DNA of 64,000 nt from CAZAPG01 sp964486935 (GCA_964486935.1 CAZAPG010000013.1:75958-139957); one strand, 5' to 3'. Shown: positions 16,278 through 25,358, counted from the stretch's first letter. Notes: generated by a model not told the origin, from the letters alone. A program made the numbers and translations.

Positions 16278-18026
16278 TTGGAAATTGACCCAAACTCCCC
16301 CCAGTTTTTGGACGCTATGCGAGACTTCCGGCGGGCGCGGCAGCGAGCCGTTTTTGAAAATATTATGGCCTACCTCACCGGCAAATCCGCCGACCTGCTG
16401 GCCTACGATGACGTGCGCGAGCAGCTCAAAGCCGGAAAATCGGTTACGCGGGGGTTACAAGAGATTCCCCTGGACGCCATTGTGGGCAGCGCCGGTCGCT
16501 ACACCGATTTTACCCGCAGCTTTTTGCCCCGCACCGAAAACAGCCAGCATCGCTGGGCCGAGGTGAAAGCAGCCATTGAGGCCATGGGTGAAATTCCGCC
16601 CATCATCGTTTACAAAATTGACCAATCCTACTTTGTGCTGGATGGCAATCATCGGGTGTCGATTGCCCGGCAGTTGGGCAAAACGCACATTCCGGCCTAT
16701 GTTACCGAGATTCAAACCGACGTGCCCCTTTCGCCCGATGTGCAGCCCGACGAGTTGATTTGCAAAGCCCGCTATGCTGAATTTTTAGAGCAGACCTGCC
16801 TCAAGCAATATCGCCCCGAAGCCAATTTAGAGGTAACGGCCCCCGGTCAATACCGGTTGCTTGAAGAGCAAATTGATTTTCACCATCATTGGCTTGAGCA
16901 AAAAAAGGGGCGAGAAATTCCCTACCGGCAAGCCGTAACCCACTGGTATGATAAAGTCTACCTGCCGGTCATTCACATTATCCGGGCGCGCGGCATTTTG
17001 CGATACTTTCCGCACCGCACCGAAACCGATTTGTACGTGTGGATTTTTCAACATCAGGAGGAATTGAAGAACTGCCTGGGCTGGGAGGTTGACCCCGCCG
17101 CCGCCGCCAACGACCTGGTGACGCAATTCAGCCACCGGCCCCGGCAAATCTTCCGGCGGGTCAAAGAAAAATTAATCGACGCGCTGACGCCCGATCCATT
17201 GGAGGCCGGGCCGCCGCCCGGCCAGTGGCGCAAAGAGCTGCTGCCGACCCATCACACCAGCCATCTTTTTGTTGACACCCTCTGCCTGGTGCCGCTTCGC
17301 AACCACCAGCCGGTGTGGCAGGCTGTTGAGCAGGCCGCCATTGTGGCGCAGCGCGAGGCAGGCCGGCTACACGGGCTGCACGTGCCCTCTGCCCGCCAAA
17401 AAGATAGCCGGGCAGCGCAGCGGCTGCAAGCAGAATTTGAGCGGCGCTGCCAGGCGGCCAACATTTCCGGCGAGTTAGCCATTGAAACAGGCAACGCCAC
17501 TCGCAAACTGTGCGACCGCGCCCGCTGGGCCGATTTGGTGGTGGTTACAATTTCTCAGCCGCCCCGGCCCCGGCCCCTGGCCCGCCTGAGTTCCGACTTT
17601 GGCACGCTCGTCCGGCGCTGCCCCCGGCCGGTGCTGGCCGTGCCGGGCAGCGTGTCCCCCCTGAACCGGGCGCTGCTGGCCTATGATGGCAGCCCCAAAG
17701 CCAACGAGGCCCTCTTTGTGGCCGCTTATCTGGCCGGCAAATGGCAAATTCCCCTGACGGTTGTTACCGTGCTGGAAAAAGACTACATTACTGCCGGCGC
17801 GCTGGCCCGCGCCCAACAATATCTTGAGTCTCGCCATGTGGCAGCCGATTTTACGCAGGCCGAAGGCGTTATTGCCCAGGCCATCATCAATACCGCCGAG
17901 CGCCACGAGTCTGATTTTATTATTATGGGCGGCTACGGCTTTAACCCGGTGATGGAAGTGGTGCTGGGCAGCGAGGTTGACGAAATTTTGCGGGCCAAAC
18001 GCTGGCCGGTGCTGATTTGCCGCTGA
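16278..18026 (+). CDS. ParB-like N-terminal domain fused to universal stress protein domains
   Basis: This 582-residue protein has a ParB/sulfiredoxin-like fold at about 60-150, with the core 'SYFVLDGNHRVSIARQLG' in which DGNHR is the nucleotide-binding motif. A helical middle follows (about 170-300, DUF4032-like by eye). The C-terminal half resembles two tandem USP domains, the last ending 'SDFIIMGGYGFNPVMEVVLG'. The start is TTG at 16278, supported by GGAGA 7 bases upstream. It follows eutB by 3 bp, so the two are co-transcribed. Its stop abuts the stop of the convergent eutC gene. A nucleotide-binding, possibly stress-sensing role is inferred; no substrate is known. Confidence 0.65.
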   Translation: MEIDPNSPQFLDAMRDFRRARQRAVFENIMAYLTGKSADLLAYDDVREQLKAGKSVTRGLQEIPLDAIVGSAGRYTDFTRSFLPRTENSQHRWAEVKAAIEAMGEIPPIIVYKIDQSYFVLDGNHRVSIARQLGKTHIPAYVTEIQTDVPLSPDVQPDELICKARYAEFLEQTCLKQYRPEANLEVTAPGQYRLLEEQIDFHHHWLEQKKGREIPYRQAVTHWYDKVYLPVIHIIRARGILRYFPHRTETDLYVWIFQHQEELKNCLGWEVDPAAAANDLVTQFSHRPRQIFRRVKEKLIDALTPDPLEAGPPPGQWRKELLPTHHTSHLFVDTLCLVPLRNHQPVWQAVEQAAIVAQREAGRLHGLHVPSARQKDSRAAQRLQAEFERRCQAANISGELAIETGNATRKLCDRARWADLVVVTISQPPRPRPLARLSSDFGTLVRRCPRPVLAVPGSVSPLNRALLAYDGSPKANEALFVAAYLAGKWQIPLTVVTVLEKDYITAGALARAQQYLESRHVAADFTQAEGVIAQAIINTAERHESDFIIMGGYGFNPVMEVVLGSEVDEILRAKRWPVLICR

Positions 18027-19016
18027 TTACGACTCAATCGGCATGCCCAGCCCGGCTTTTTGCGCTTTTTGATAGGCCAGCAGGGCAATGGCCGTATCCT
18101 GCACGCCGGTGCCGGTCAGGTCGCAAATGGTAATTTGCTCATCATTTTGACGCCCGGGGCTGCGCCCGGCGGTAATCTCGCCCAGTTCGGTAATTGGGTC
18201 ATTTTCTGAAATAACGCCTGCTGCCAGGGCATGGTGTAGTTCGCCCAGCCGAAACGCCTGCGATTTCCGGTCGCAGACCAGCAGGTCGGCCCGGCCCAAT
18301 GCGCCGGCGTGCAGTTCCTGCTTCTCTTCCGCATCAGACCCCATAGCGGTGATGTGCAGGCCGGGGTGCAGCCATTCGGCTTTGAGGTAGGGTTGTTTGG
18401 CCGGCGTGGTGGTGACTACCAGCTCGCTGCCGCGCACTACGGCCTCGGCGCTACCGGCTTTGATAATTTCGACCCCCAACTCCGGCGTCATTTCCCGGAT
18501 GTAGCGGTCAACTTTTTCAGCCGCGCGGCTGTAGACCAGCAGCCGGTTAAAGTTGCGCACCAGTTTGAGCGCCCGCATCTGAAAGCGGGCCTGCGCCCCG
18601 GCCCCGATGACGCCGGCGGTATCGAGCCGGGCTTTAGCCAGATATTTGGCGGCAATGGCTCCGGCGGCCCCGGTGCGCACATCGGTTAGATAGCCGTTGT
18701 CCAGCAGCAGCGCCTGCGGAAAGCCAATTTTGGCGCTGAGTAAAATCATCAACCCGCCCAGGCTGGGCAGCCCAAGTTTGTCATTATCAAAAAAGCCGGA
18801 AGACATTTTGACGGCAAAACTATCCAGCCCTTGCAGGTAGGCGGTTTTGATATCCACTTCGCCGTTGTTTTCGGGCACATCAACCCGCATAATGGGCGGC
18901 ATGCTGGCTTTGCCATTGGCCAGGCGGGTAAAGCCATCCTCCACAGCGGCCAGCGCCTCGTGGTCTATATTGACGCATTGCCGAATTTCGGCTTCGGTAA
19001 GAATGGTGATTTGCAT
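18027..19016 (-). CDS. eutC: Ectoine utilization protein EutC (ornithine cyclodeaminase/mu-crystallin family)
   Basis: This 329-residue protein has an N-terminal OCD domain and a Rossmann NAD(P) site 'GVIGAGAQARFQM' (about 135-147). 'PPIMRVDVPENNGEVDIKTA' and 'DSFAVKMSSGFFDN' are characteristic of EutC rather than of true ornithine cyclodeaminases. EutC is thought to act with EutB on the hydroxyectoine branch, leading to aspartate semialdehyde. GGAG lies 7 bases before the ATG. It is the last gene of the long minus-strand operon, 171 bp beyond ehuA; that gap holds a GTGTTGCGT inverted repeat, so a separate promoter is possible. Confidence 0.82.
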   Translation of the reverse strand: MQITILTEAEIRQCVNIDHEALAAVEDGFTRLANGKASMPPIMRVDVPENNGEVDIKTAYLQGLDSFAVKMSSGFFDNDKLGLPSLGGLMILLSAKIGFPQALLLDNGYLTDVRTGAAGAIAAKYLAKARLDTAGVIGAGAQARFQMRALKLVRNFNRLLVYSRAAEKVDRYIREMTPELGVEIIKAGSAEAVVRGSELVVTTTPAKQPYLKAEWLHPGLHITAMGSDAEEKQELHAGALGRADLLVCDRKSQAFRLGELHHALAAGVISENDPITELGEITAGRSPGRQNDEQITICDLTGTGVQDTAIALLAYQKAQKAGLGMPIES

Positions 19017-19073
19017 AGATGCTCCTGCTTTTTGTTGGCTCGGTTCCTGTGGAATTTAGGGGGCAGCGGCAAC

Positions 19074-19111
19074 GTGTTGCGTCTTGTGTATTCTGTTTAC
19101 TCACGCAACAC
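19074..19111. repeat. GTGTTGCGT inverted repeat between ehuA and eutC
   Basis: GTGTTGCGT (19074-19082) and ACGCAACAC (19103-19111) form a perfect 9-bp inverted repeat with a 20-nt loop. There is no T-run, so it is probably another dispersed palindrome, although a regulatory site for eutC cannot be excluded. Confidence 0.45.
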
Positions 19112-19187
19112 ATAATACCCAATACGTTACATCATTGCTCAATTATCCCAACCATGCTCTGCTGCTCTGCTTTAATAGACGGTCCTC

Positions 19188-19973
19188 CTAATGCCTCAAC
19201 ACCGCATTGAAGAAAGATTTGGTGCGCTCGTTTTGGGGGTTATCAAAAATCTGTTTGGGCGGGCCTTGCTCAACCACCTGGCCTTTATCAAAAAAGACCA
19301 CCCGGTCCGAAACCTCGCGGGCAAAGCCCATCTCATGCGTTACCAGCAGCATGGCCATTTCGCCTTCTTCGGCCAGCTCGCGGATTACGTTGAGCACCTC
19401 GCCCACCAGTTCCGGGTCCAGCGCCGATGTCACCTCATCAAACAGCATCACTTTGGGCCGCATGGCCAGAGCGCGGGCAATAGCCACCCGCTGCTTTTGG
19501 CCGCCCGATAACTGCGAAGGGTAGTGTTCCAGCTTGTCGCCCAACCCAACTTTGTTGAGCAGTTCCACGGCGCGTTGCTCGGCGTCGCCTTTGGGCATTT
19601 TTAGCACGTGGATAGGCGCTTCGGTGACGTTGCGCAGGGCAGTCATATGCGGAAACAGGTTGAAGTGTTGAAAGACCATGCCAATTTTGCCGCGCACTTT
19701 GCGCAAGTGCTTCTCGTTGGCTTCAACCAGCTTGCCGTTGACTTCCCGATGCCACAGCGGTTCGCCATCAACCCAAATAACGCCATCGTTGGGCTTTTCA
19801 AGGGTCATCAACACCCGCAGAATGGTGGTTTTGCCGGAGCCGCTTGGCCCCACAATTGTTACCTTTTCAGCCGGAGCAACATCAAAATCCAGTTGGCGCA
19901 ACACGGTCAATTCGCCAAAGGATTTGGTTACTTTTTCAAATTTTACAATGGGTTGTTGATTATTTCCTTGCAT
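19188..19973 (-). CDS. ehuA: Ectoine/hydroxyectoine ABC transporter ATP-binding protein EhuA
   Basis: This 261-residue polar-amino-acid-type ATPase has Walker A GPSGSGKTT (42-50), signature LSGGQKQR, Walker B VMLFDE and the switch His in 'LLVTHEMGFA'. 'LTVLRQLDFDVAPAEKVTI' and 'RVLMTLEKPNDGVIWVDGE' match the EhuA branch. The start is set at 19973, where GGAG lies 7 bases upstream; it overlaps the end of ehuD by 14 nt, consistent with coupling. It energises import through EhuC/EhuD of ligand delivered by the two-domain binding protein. Confidence 0.85.
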   Translation of the reverse strand: MQGNNQQPIVKFEKVTKSFGELTVLRQLDFDVAPAEKVTIVGPSGSGKTTILRVLMTLEKPNDGVIWVDGEPLWHREVNGKLVEANEKHLRKVRGKIGMVFQHFNLFPHMTALRNVTEAPIHVLKMPKGDAEQRAVELLNKVGLGDKLEHYPSQLSGGQKQRVAIARALAMRPKVMLFDEVTSALDPELVGEVLNVIRELAEEGEMAMLLVTHEMGFAREVSDRVVFFDKGQVVEQGPPKQIFDNPQNERTKSFFNAVLRH

Positions 19974-20619
19974 AGCGTTTCTCCAATCTTTGCACAATTA
20001 AGGCCGAGGGGTAACTGATTAAAAAGTAGAGCGCGCCGGCCATGGTAAACGGCTCTAAAAAGCGGAAGGAATTGGTGCCGATAATTCTGGCCGACAGCGT
20101 CAACTCTACCACCGTAATGGCCGAAAGCTGGGCCGACTCTTTGAACATGGCCACCAGATAATTACCCAGCGCCGGAATCATGGGCGGGATGGCCTGCGGC
20201 AAAATAATGCCCAGCCAGGTGCGGGTAGGCGAAAAGTTCAACGCCCTGGATGCCTCCCACTGGCCGCTATCAATGGCGTCGATGCCGGCCCGGTAAACTT
20301 CGGAGGTGTAGGTGCCATAGTGCAACCCCAGGGCAAAGGTGCCCACAATAAAGGCCGGCATTCTGAGGCCGTAACGGGGCAGCACAAAAAAGAAGATGTA
20401 AAGCTGCACCAGCAGCGGCGTGCTGCGAATAAATTCAACCAGGCCGCCCACCGGCTGGGCAATCCAGGGGTTATCGCTGCGGCGGCCCAGCGCCAGCAGC
20501 AGCCCTAAAATAGCCGCCAAAATAAAGGCCGCAAAGGTAACTTCAATGGTGGTAACCAGCCCGCGCAGCAGCGTGGGCATAAATTCTACAGCATATTCCC
20601 AATCGAAAAATTGTGTCAT
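19960..20619 (-). CDS. ehuD: Ectoine/hydroxyectoine ABC transporter permease EhuD
   Basis: This 219-residue His/Glu/Gln/Arg/opine-family inner-membrane permease has about five hydrophobic segments. The EAA-like loop 'GIDAIDSGQWEASRALNFSP' docks the ATPase. It begins after a strong GAGGAGG site, 13 bp beyond ehuC, and overlaps ehuA at its 3' end. It forms a heterodimer with EhuC. Assignment to EhuD rather than EhuC is by order in the operon. Confidence 0.8.
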   Translation of the reverse strand: MTQFFDWEYAVEFMPTLLRGLVTTIEVTFAAFILAAILGLLLALGRRSDNPWIAQPVGGLVEFIRSTPLLVQLYIFFFVLPRYGLRMPAFIVGTFALGLHYGTYTSEVYRAGIDAIDSGQWEASRALNFSPTRTWLGIILPQAIPPMIPALGNYLVAMFKESAQLSAITVVELTLSARIIGTNSFRFLEPFTMAGALYFLISYPSALIVQRLEKRYARK

Positions 20620-20632
20620 TATTCCCTCCTCC

Positions 20633-21394
20633 TCAGGTTGCCCACTGTCGCCGGCGTTCCAGCCAGCGCACGCCCAGCGTGAGCGGGTAGGCCAGCAAGA
20701 AATAGATGAACAGAATCAACAAAAAGACCTCGGTGGTACGCCCTACCGATTGCCGCAGCGATAACGCCTGAAAGGTTATATCCGACAGGGTAATCAGCGA
20801 TACCAGCGAGGTTGCCTTGAGCAATTCTATCAACAGGTTGCCAAAGGGGGGCAAAATGCGCACCATTGCTTGGGGAATAATGACCCGGCGCATCATCAGG
20901 CCGGGCGACATGTTCAGCGCAGTCGAGGCTTCAATTTGCCCTTTGGGGATGGCCCCAATTGCGCCGCGCACTACCTCGGCGCCGTAAGCGCCTACATTCA
21001 ACCCCAGGGCCAAAATACCCGCCTGCAAAGGGGTCAGGCTAAGGTTGAACGGTGGCAGAGGCAGCACAAAAAATATCCAAAACAACTGCACCAAAATAGA
21101 GGTGCCCCGAAAGATTTCCACGTAAAAACCGGTGATGGTTCTGATAAAAATGTTTTTTGACGCTCTGGCAACGCCGGCAACCAGAGCCACCGCCAGGGCC
21201 AAAGCAGCGCCGGCCAGCGTCAACTGAATGGTGATGGCGAGTCCGCGCAGCAGCGCCGGCAGCAGGTCGAACGGCGGTGTTTCGGGCGAGTTCACCATAA
21301 TCTCCACGCCGATGGCAATGCCAATGGCCAGCACGCCAATAAGATAGAAAATATAATTTCTTATCCTGATGGCTAAGTTTTGTTCTTTCTGCAT
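20633..21394 (-). CDS. ehuC: Ectoine/hydroxyectoine ABC transporter permease EhuC
   Basis: This 253-residue amino-acid ABC permease has a longer N-terminal hydrophobic segment than EhuD and the EAA-like loop 'GAIGAIPKGQIEASTALNMS'. It is preceded by GAGGAGG and sits 49 bp after the eutD paralogue. It pairs with EhuD to form the channel. Other polar amino acids remain possible substrates, but the surrounding eut genes argue for ectoines. Confidence 0.8.
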   Translation of the reverse strand: MQKEQNLAIRIRNYIFYLIGVLAIGIAIGVEIMVNSPETPPFDLLPALLRGLAITIQLTLAGAALALAVALVAGVARASKNIFIRTITGFYVEIFRGTSILVQLFWIFFVLPLPPFNLSLTPLQAGILALGLNVGAYGAEVVRGAIGAIPKGQIEASTALNMSPGLMMRRVIIPQAMVRILPPFGNLLIELLKATSLVSLITLSDITFQALSLRQSVGRTTEVFLLILFIYFLLAYPLTLGVRWLERRRQWAT

Positions 21395-21443
21395 AATCCC
21401 TCCTCTCTTTTGGGTACTTGCTTTGAAATCCGTTTAGCGATAA

Positions 21444-22601
21444 CTACACAATTTGCAGGTGTTGCGGTGTGGTGGTCAACACTTCGCAGCCGGCCTCGGT
21501 GAGCAGGGCAGTGTTAGAAACAAAATAATCGCCCCGGCCGCTCCCCATCAACCAGCTCAACAGATGAAACGTCATCCCGGCCTGCAACTGCAAATCGCTA
21601 TCGTGGCGCAGGCCGGTTACCATACTGCCCCCCACCCAACTGGGCGGAAAGCCAATACCCACCAGATAGCCGCAGTGATGCCGCCGGTAGTGGCTCAACC
21701 CGGCCCGGTCTACCTGATTTTGCCAGGCCCGGTACACCTCTCTGGCCAATACGCCGGGCCGCATTGCCTGCGCCACGCTATTGAAGGCGTCGAGGCAAAT
21801 CTGCTCAATGAAGTCCGTTTCCGGCGGCGCTTGCTGCACAAAAAGCAACCGGCCCATTGGCGCGTGATAGCGGCGCGCGCAGCCCGAAAGCTCCACAAAC
21901 AGGGCGTCGCCCGGCTCAAGCGCGCGGCTGCTCCAGGTGGTGTGCTCCTCGCCCAGCCGGGGCGTAGAGCGAATAAAGGGCGCAAAGCCGGGATACTCGC
22001 CGCCGGCCAGCACCATAGCCCGCTGCACCTCGGCGGCAATTTCACGCTCGCTCACGCCGGCGCCGGCGGTGTTGATGGCGGCCTGCATCATGGCGTCGCT
22101 CACGGCGGCAGCCTGCCGCACGCAGGCCAGCTCGCGGGGCGATTTAATCAACCGTAACGCATCAACCAGGCCAGAGGCATCGGCAAAAGAGGCCCGGGGC
22201 AGCGCAGCAACCACGCCCTCTAAAATTTGGGGCGGCAAAAACAGGCTCTTTTTTTCGACTCCCAGCCGGGCGGCGCTCAAACCCAACTGCTGCAATGTTT
22301 GACCCGTAACAGCGGCGGGGTCATCGCTATCGGCAAAGCCCACAAACCGAACCCGGTCGCCCAGTTGATTTTCTACCGTGACCCGCTCCATGGCGCGGGC
22401 AATGAGCGTCGGCCGGCCATCGAGCGGCACAATCAGCAGGTGACAGGCAAAATAACCCTGGTGGTCCAGCCCGGACAGGTAATAAATATTTTCCGGCGTG
22501 GAGATGAGACAGGCATCCAGGTTACGCCCGGCCATTTGCCGCCGGACATGCCGCCATCGCGCGGCGTATTCTTCATCAGGGAAAAAAGGCAACTCAACCA
22601 T
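21444..22601 (-). CDS. EutD/DoeA-like ectoine hydrolase paralogue (M24 pseudopeptidase fold)
   Basis: This 385-residue protein has an N-terminal creatinase-like domain ('ENIYYLSGLDHQGYFACHLL') and a C-terminal pita-bread domain. The metal-ligand motif of true M24 peptidases (D...D) reads here 'FVELSGCARRYHAPMGRLLF', with Glu and Ala-Pro where the two Asp should be, so it is unlikely to be a normal metallopeptidase. The same pattern occurs in EutD/DoeA, which opens the ectoine ring. Its ATG overlaps the stop of the flavoprotein gene by one base (TAATG). A second copy of identical length lies at 30806-31963. One may prefer hydroxyectoine or a related compound. Confidence 0.72.
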   Translation of the reverse strand: MVELPFFPDEEYAARWRHVRRQMAGRNLDACLISTPENIYYLSGLDHQGYFACHLLIVPLDGRPTLIARAMERVTVENQLGDRVRFVGFADSDDPAAVTGQTLQQLGLSAARLGVEKKSLFLPPQILEGVVAALPRASFADASGLVDALRLIKSPRELACVRQAAAVSDAMMQAAINTAGAGVSEREIAAEVQRAMVLAGGEYPGFAPFIRSTPRLGEEHTTWSSRALEPGDALFVELSGCARRYHAPMGRLLFVQQAPPETDFIEQICLDAFNSVAQAMRPGVLAREVYRAWQNQVDRAGLSHYRRHHCGYLVGIGFPPSWVGGSMVTGLRHDSDLQLQAGMTFHLLSWLMGSGRGDYFVSNTALLTEAGCEVLTTTPQHLQIV

Positions 22602-23788
22602 TACACCTTGCCCAAAAAGCGCGTCTCTTCTGCAATCGCCGTATCCGGCGACAGGCTGCGCCAGCGGAAGCGCTCCAGATATGGATTGGGCTGTCCTTCA
22701 ACCGCATCAGCGACCAGTTGGCCCAGTACCGGCGCAAATTTAAAGGCGTGGCCGCTGCCGCCGCCGGCCACCAGCAATCCTGGCCGCTCCGGGTGGTGGT
22801 CAATCCAGAAATGGCCGTCGAGCGTGTCGCAATACAGGCAAAAGTGCGAGGCCGCGATGGGAGCGCCGGCCAGCGCCGGAAAGGTTTGGGGTAAAAAGCG
22901 GCGCAACTGATTGACCTCTTTGGCCGTAATATCCCGGCCGGCGTCGGGGTGCAGGGGCTGGCCGGGGCCGTGATTGGTTATTTTTATGACTCCCGCCCGC
23001 GGGTGCAGCGGAAAGCCGTACCAGCCGGTCCGGCTCACATCGGCGGAAAAGACGGTAAATTTGGGCGGCTCAAACAGCGCCGGTTCAGCCGGTTTCAAAT
23101 GAAAGACAGGCTGCCCCACAACGCGCATCTGCCGCGCCAGTTCCGGCGCCAGCAGGGGCGTCCAGGCCCCGGCAGCGATGATGGTTTGCCGGGCCTCAAA
23201 CTGCTCACCTTCACGAGTGGTAATTCCGGCGACTCGGCCCTGCCGCTCTACCAGCGCCGCCGCCGTTTGGCCGGAATGAAAACTTACCCCTAACCGCGAG
23301 GCCTGTTTAATCAGTTGCTCTACCACCTGGCCGCTTTCGGCGTAGCCGCTGTTGGCGTTAAAGTAGCCATCCTGGTAGGTTTCGGCTTTCCAGGCCGGAA
23401 AACGGCGGGCAATCTCGGCCTGGGTCAACCGCTCAACGGCGTAGCCTTTGGCTTGCAGCCGATGGTAGCTCTCGTACTCAAAGCTGCCGGGCAACATGGG
23501 GCGGCGGGTGAGCATAGTCAGTCCAACTTCGTGGTAGAGGGGTTCGGGCCACTCCTCGTTCCAGCGCAGCCAGCCGGCGCGTGACTCCTCGGCCAGGGTC
23601 ATGTAAGCGTCGTCCGCGCCGTACTCCACCCGGACCACTTTGCTGATATCGGTTGAGGCGGCTTGCGGACGCGGCAGCGGGCCGGGGTCGGTAATTTTGA
23701 CGCTGTAACCGCGCCCGGCCAGCGCCAGCGCGGTAGTTACGCCAAAAATGCCGGCACCCACAATCAGGATGTCTGATTTAGCTGTCAC
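22601..23788 (-). CDS. Sarcosine-oxidase-like FAD amine oxidoreductase (DAO family)
   Basis: This 395-residue protein has an N-terminal dinucleotide site GAGIFG (11-16). The C-terminal 'HFCLYCDTLDGHFWID...GLLVAGGGSGHAFKFAPVLG' aligns with monomeric sarcosine oxidase, and C317 falls where that enzyme attaches FAD covalently. Such enzymes oxidise secondary or primary amines to imine/aldehyde with H2O2 release. It lies between the aldehyde dehydrogenase (12 bp) and the eutD paralogue (1-bp overlap), so it is certainly part of the ectoine operon. It may oxidatively deaminate diaminobutyrate in place of an aminotransferase (hypothesis). The start is GTG with only a weak ribosome-binding site. Confidence 0.75.
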   Translation of the reverse strand: MTAKSDILIVGAGIFGVTTALALAGRGYSVKITDPGPLPRPQAASTDISKVVRVEYGADDAYMTLAEESRAGWLRWNEEWPEPLYHEVGLTMLTRRPMLPGSFEYESYHRLQAKGYAVERLTQAEIARRFPAWKAETYQDGYFNANSGYAESGQVVEQLIKQASRLGVSFHSGQTAAALVERQGRVAGITTREGEQFEARQTIIAAGAWTPLLAPELARQMRVVGQPVFHLKPAEPALFEPPKFTVFSADVSRTGWYGFPLHPRAGVIKITNHGPGQPLHPDAGRDITAKEVNQLRRFLPQTFPALAGAPIAASHFCLYCDTLDGHFWIDHHPERPGLLVAGGGSGHAFKFAPVLGQLVADAVEGQPNPYLERFRWRSLSPDTAIAEETRFLGKV

Positions 23789-23800
23789 AGGTTTTACTTT

Positions 23801-25213
23801 CTACAGGTTGAAACAGACCAACTTGGGTTCGGTCATCTCTTCCAGAGCAAAACGAACGCCTTCGCGCCCCAGGCCGGAGCCTTTGACGCCGCCAAAGGGC
23901 ATGGCGTCGATGCGGTAGTCGGTGCTGTCGTTCACCATCACGCCGCCGCAGTGCAGCCGTTTTGAGGCTTCAAAGGCAGTGTTGAGATTTTGGGTAAAGA
24001 TACCGGCCTGCAAGCCGTAGTCCACATCATTGGCGCGATGGATGGCTTCGTCCAGGGTGTCAAAGCGATACAGAATTGTGACCGGGCCGTAAATTTCCTC
24101 GCGGGCCAGGGCGCAATCGGCGGGCAGGTTAGCCAGCACGGTGGGGGCGTAAAATGCGCCGGAACGCTCGCCGCCGGTCAGCAGGGTTGCGCCTTTTGCC
24201 AGGGCCTCGTTGACCATATTTTCCACGCGAATGGCCTCTTTTTCGTTAATCAACGGCCCCATATCGGTTGACTCGTCCAGCTTGTCGCCTACTTTGTAAC
24301 GTTCGGCGGCGGCCACAAAACGGCGGGCAAACTGGTCGTAAATATCGGCGTGCAGCAGCAAGCGCTGCACGTGCAGGCAGTTTTGGCCGGCGGCCCAAAA
24401 CGCGCCGCTCACGTTGGCTTGCACGGCCAAATCCAGGTCGGCATCGGGCATTACAATTACCGGCGAGTTGCTGCCCAATTCCATGCCAATTTTCTTTAGC
24501 CCGGCTTTGCGGGTGATGGCTTCGCCGGTGGGCAGGCCGCCGGTAAAGGATATCATCCGCACGCGGGGGTCTGTAACCAGCACGTCGCCCACCTGGCGGC
24601 CGGGGCCGGGCAGAACTTGCAGCACTCCGGCGGGCAGGCCGGCGCTGTGGATGGCTTTGGCCAGATAGAGCGCGCTGAGCGGCGTTTTGGAATCGGGCTT
24701 GACGATGATAGCGTTGCCGGCGGCAATAGCCGGCCCAACTTTATGGGCCACCAGATTGAGCGGGTCGTTAAAGGGGGTAATCGCGCCGATAATGCCAATG
24801 GGTTCGCGGGTGTAGTAGCCCAGCCGATTTTCGCTGCCGGGCATCTGGTCAAAGGGGATGGTTTCGCCCGACAGGTGGCGGGCTTCTTCGGCGCTGAGGC
24901 GGATGGTTTCGATGCAGCGGGTAACTTCTTTGCGGGCTTCGCGGATGGTTTTGATGCCTTCCTGGGCAATGATGCGGGCGTATTGCTCGTGCTGCTCGGC
25001 CAGGGTGCTGGCGGTTTGTCGTAAAATGGACATGCGCTGGTGGAGCGGCATCGCTCGCGCCCGCTCAAAACCAGCCATGGCGGCCTCGACGGCCGCTTTC
25101 ATATCCTCCGCCGAGGCTTGCGGCACGGTGTCAACCAAACTGTTATCCTGGGGGTTGCGAACCTCCAGCTTTTGGGGCCGGTCAACCCACTCTCCGTTGA
25201 GCAACATCCTCAT
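23801..25213 (-). CDS. NAD(P)-dependent aldehyde dehydrogenase, DoeC-like candidate
   Basis: This 470-residue ALDH has all catalytic residues: N149 (PFND), K172 (VKPD), E245 (ELGSNSP) and nucleophile C279 (AGQNC). In ectoine degradation an ALDH (DoeC) oxidises aspartate semialdehyde to aspartate, and position in the operon suggests that role here. The start at 25213 is supported by AGAGGT 9 bases upstream; the frame continues into the N-gap only by chance. The gene is complete, with just 17 bases between its start and the assembly gap. Confidence 0.82.
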   Translation of the reverse strand: MRMLLNGEWVDRPQKLEVRNPQDNSLVDTVPQASAEDMKAAVEAAMAGFERARAMPLHQRMSILRQTASTLAEQHEQYARIIAQEGIKTIREARKEVTRCIETIRLSAEEARHLSGETIPFDQMPGSENRLGYYTREPIGIIGAITPFNDPLNLVAHKVGPAIAAGNAIIVKPDSKTPLSALYLAKAIHSAGLPAGVLQVLPGPGRQVGDVLVTDPRVRMISFTGGLPTGEAITRKAGLKKIGMELGSNSPVIVMPDADLDLAVQANVSGAFWAAGQNCLHVQRLLLHADIYDQFARRFVAAAERYKVGDKLDESTDMGPLINEKEAIRVENMVNEALAKGATLLTGGERSGAFYAPTVLANLPADCALAREEIYGPVTILYRFDTLDEAIHRANDVDYGLQAGIFTQNLNTAFEASKRLHCGGVMVNDSTDYRIDAMPFGGVKGSGLGREGVRFALEEMTEPKLVCFNL

Positions 25214-25230
25214 GATAGAATTACCTCTTG

Positions 25231-25330
25231 NNNNNNNNNNNNNNNNNNNNNNNNNNNNNNNNNNNNNNNNNNNNNNNNNNNNNNNNNNNNNNNNNNNNNN
25301 NNNNNNNNNNNNNNNNNNNNNNNNNNNNNN
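25231..25330. other. Assembly gap of exactly 100 N
   Basis: A run of 100 N between the aldehyde dehydrogenase start and the homoserine dehydrogenase stop. The round number indicates a scaffold join of unknown true length, so a gene or repeat may be missing here. Confidence 0.99.
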
Positions 25331-25358
25331 GCGCGATTCGTCTTCCGTCCCTCGTCCT

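Noticed and set aside
21444..22601. Assignment as an ordinary Xaa-Pro dipeptidase
   Set aside because: The metal-binding Asp pair is missing and the gene is embedded in an ectoine operon with EhuCDA and EutC.
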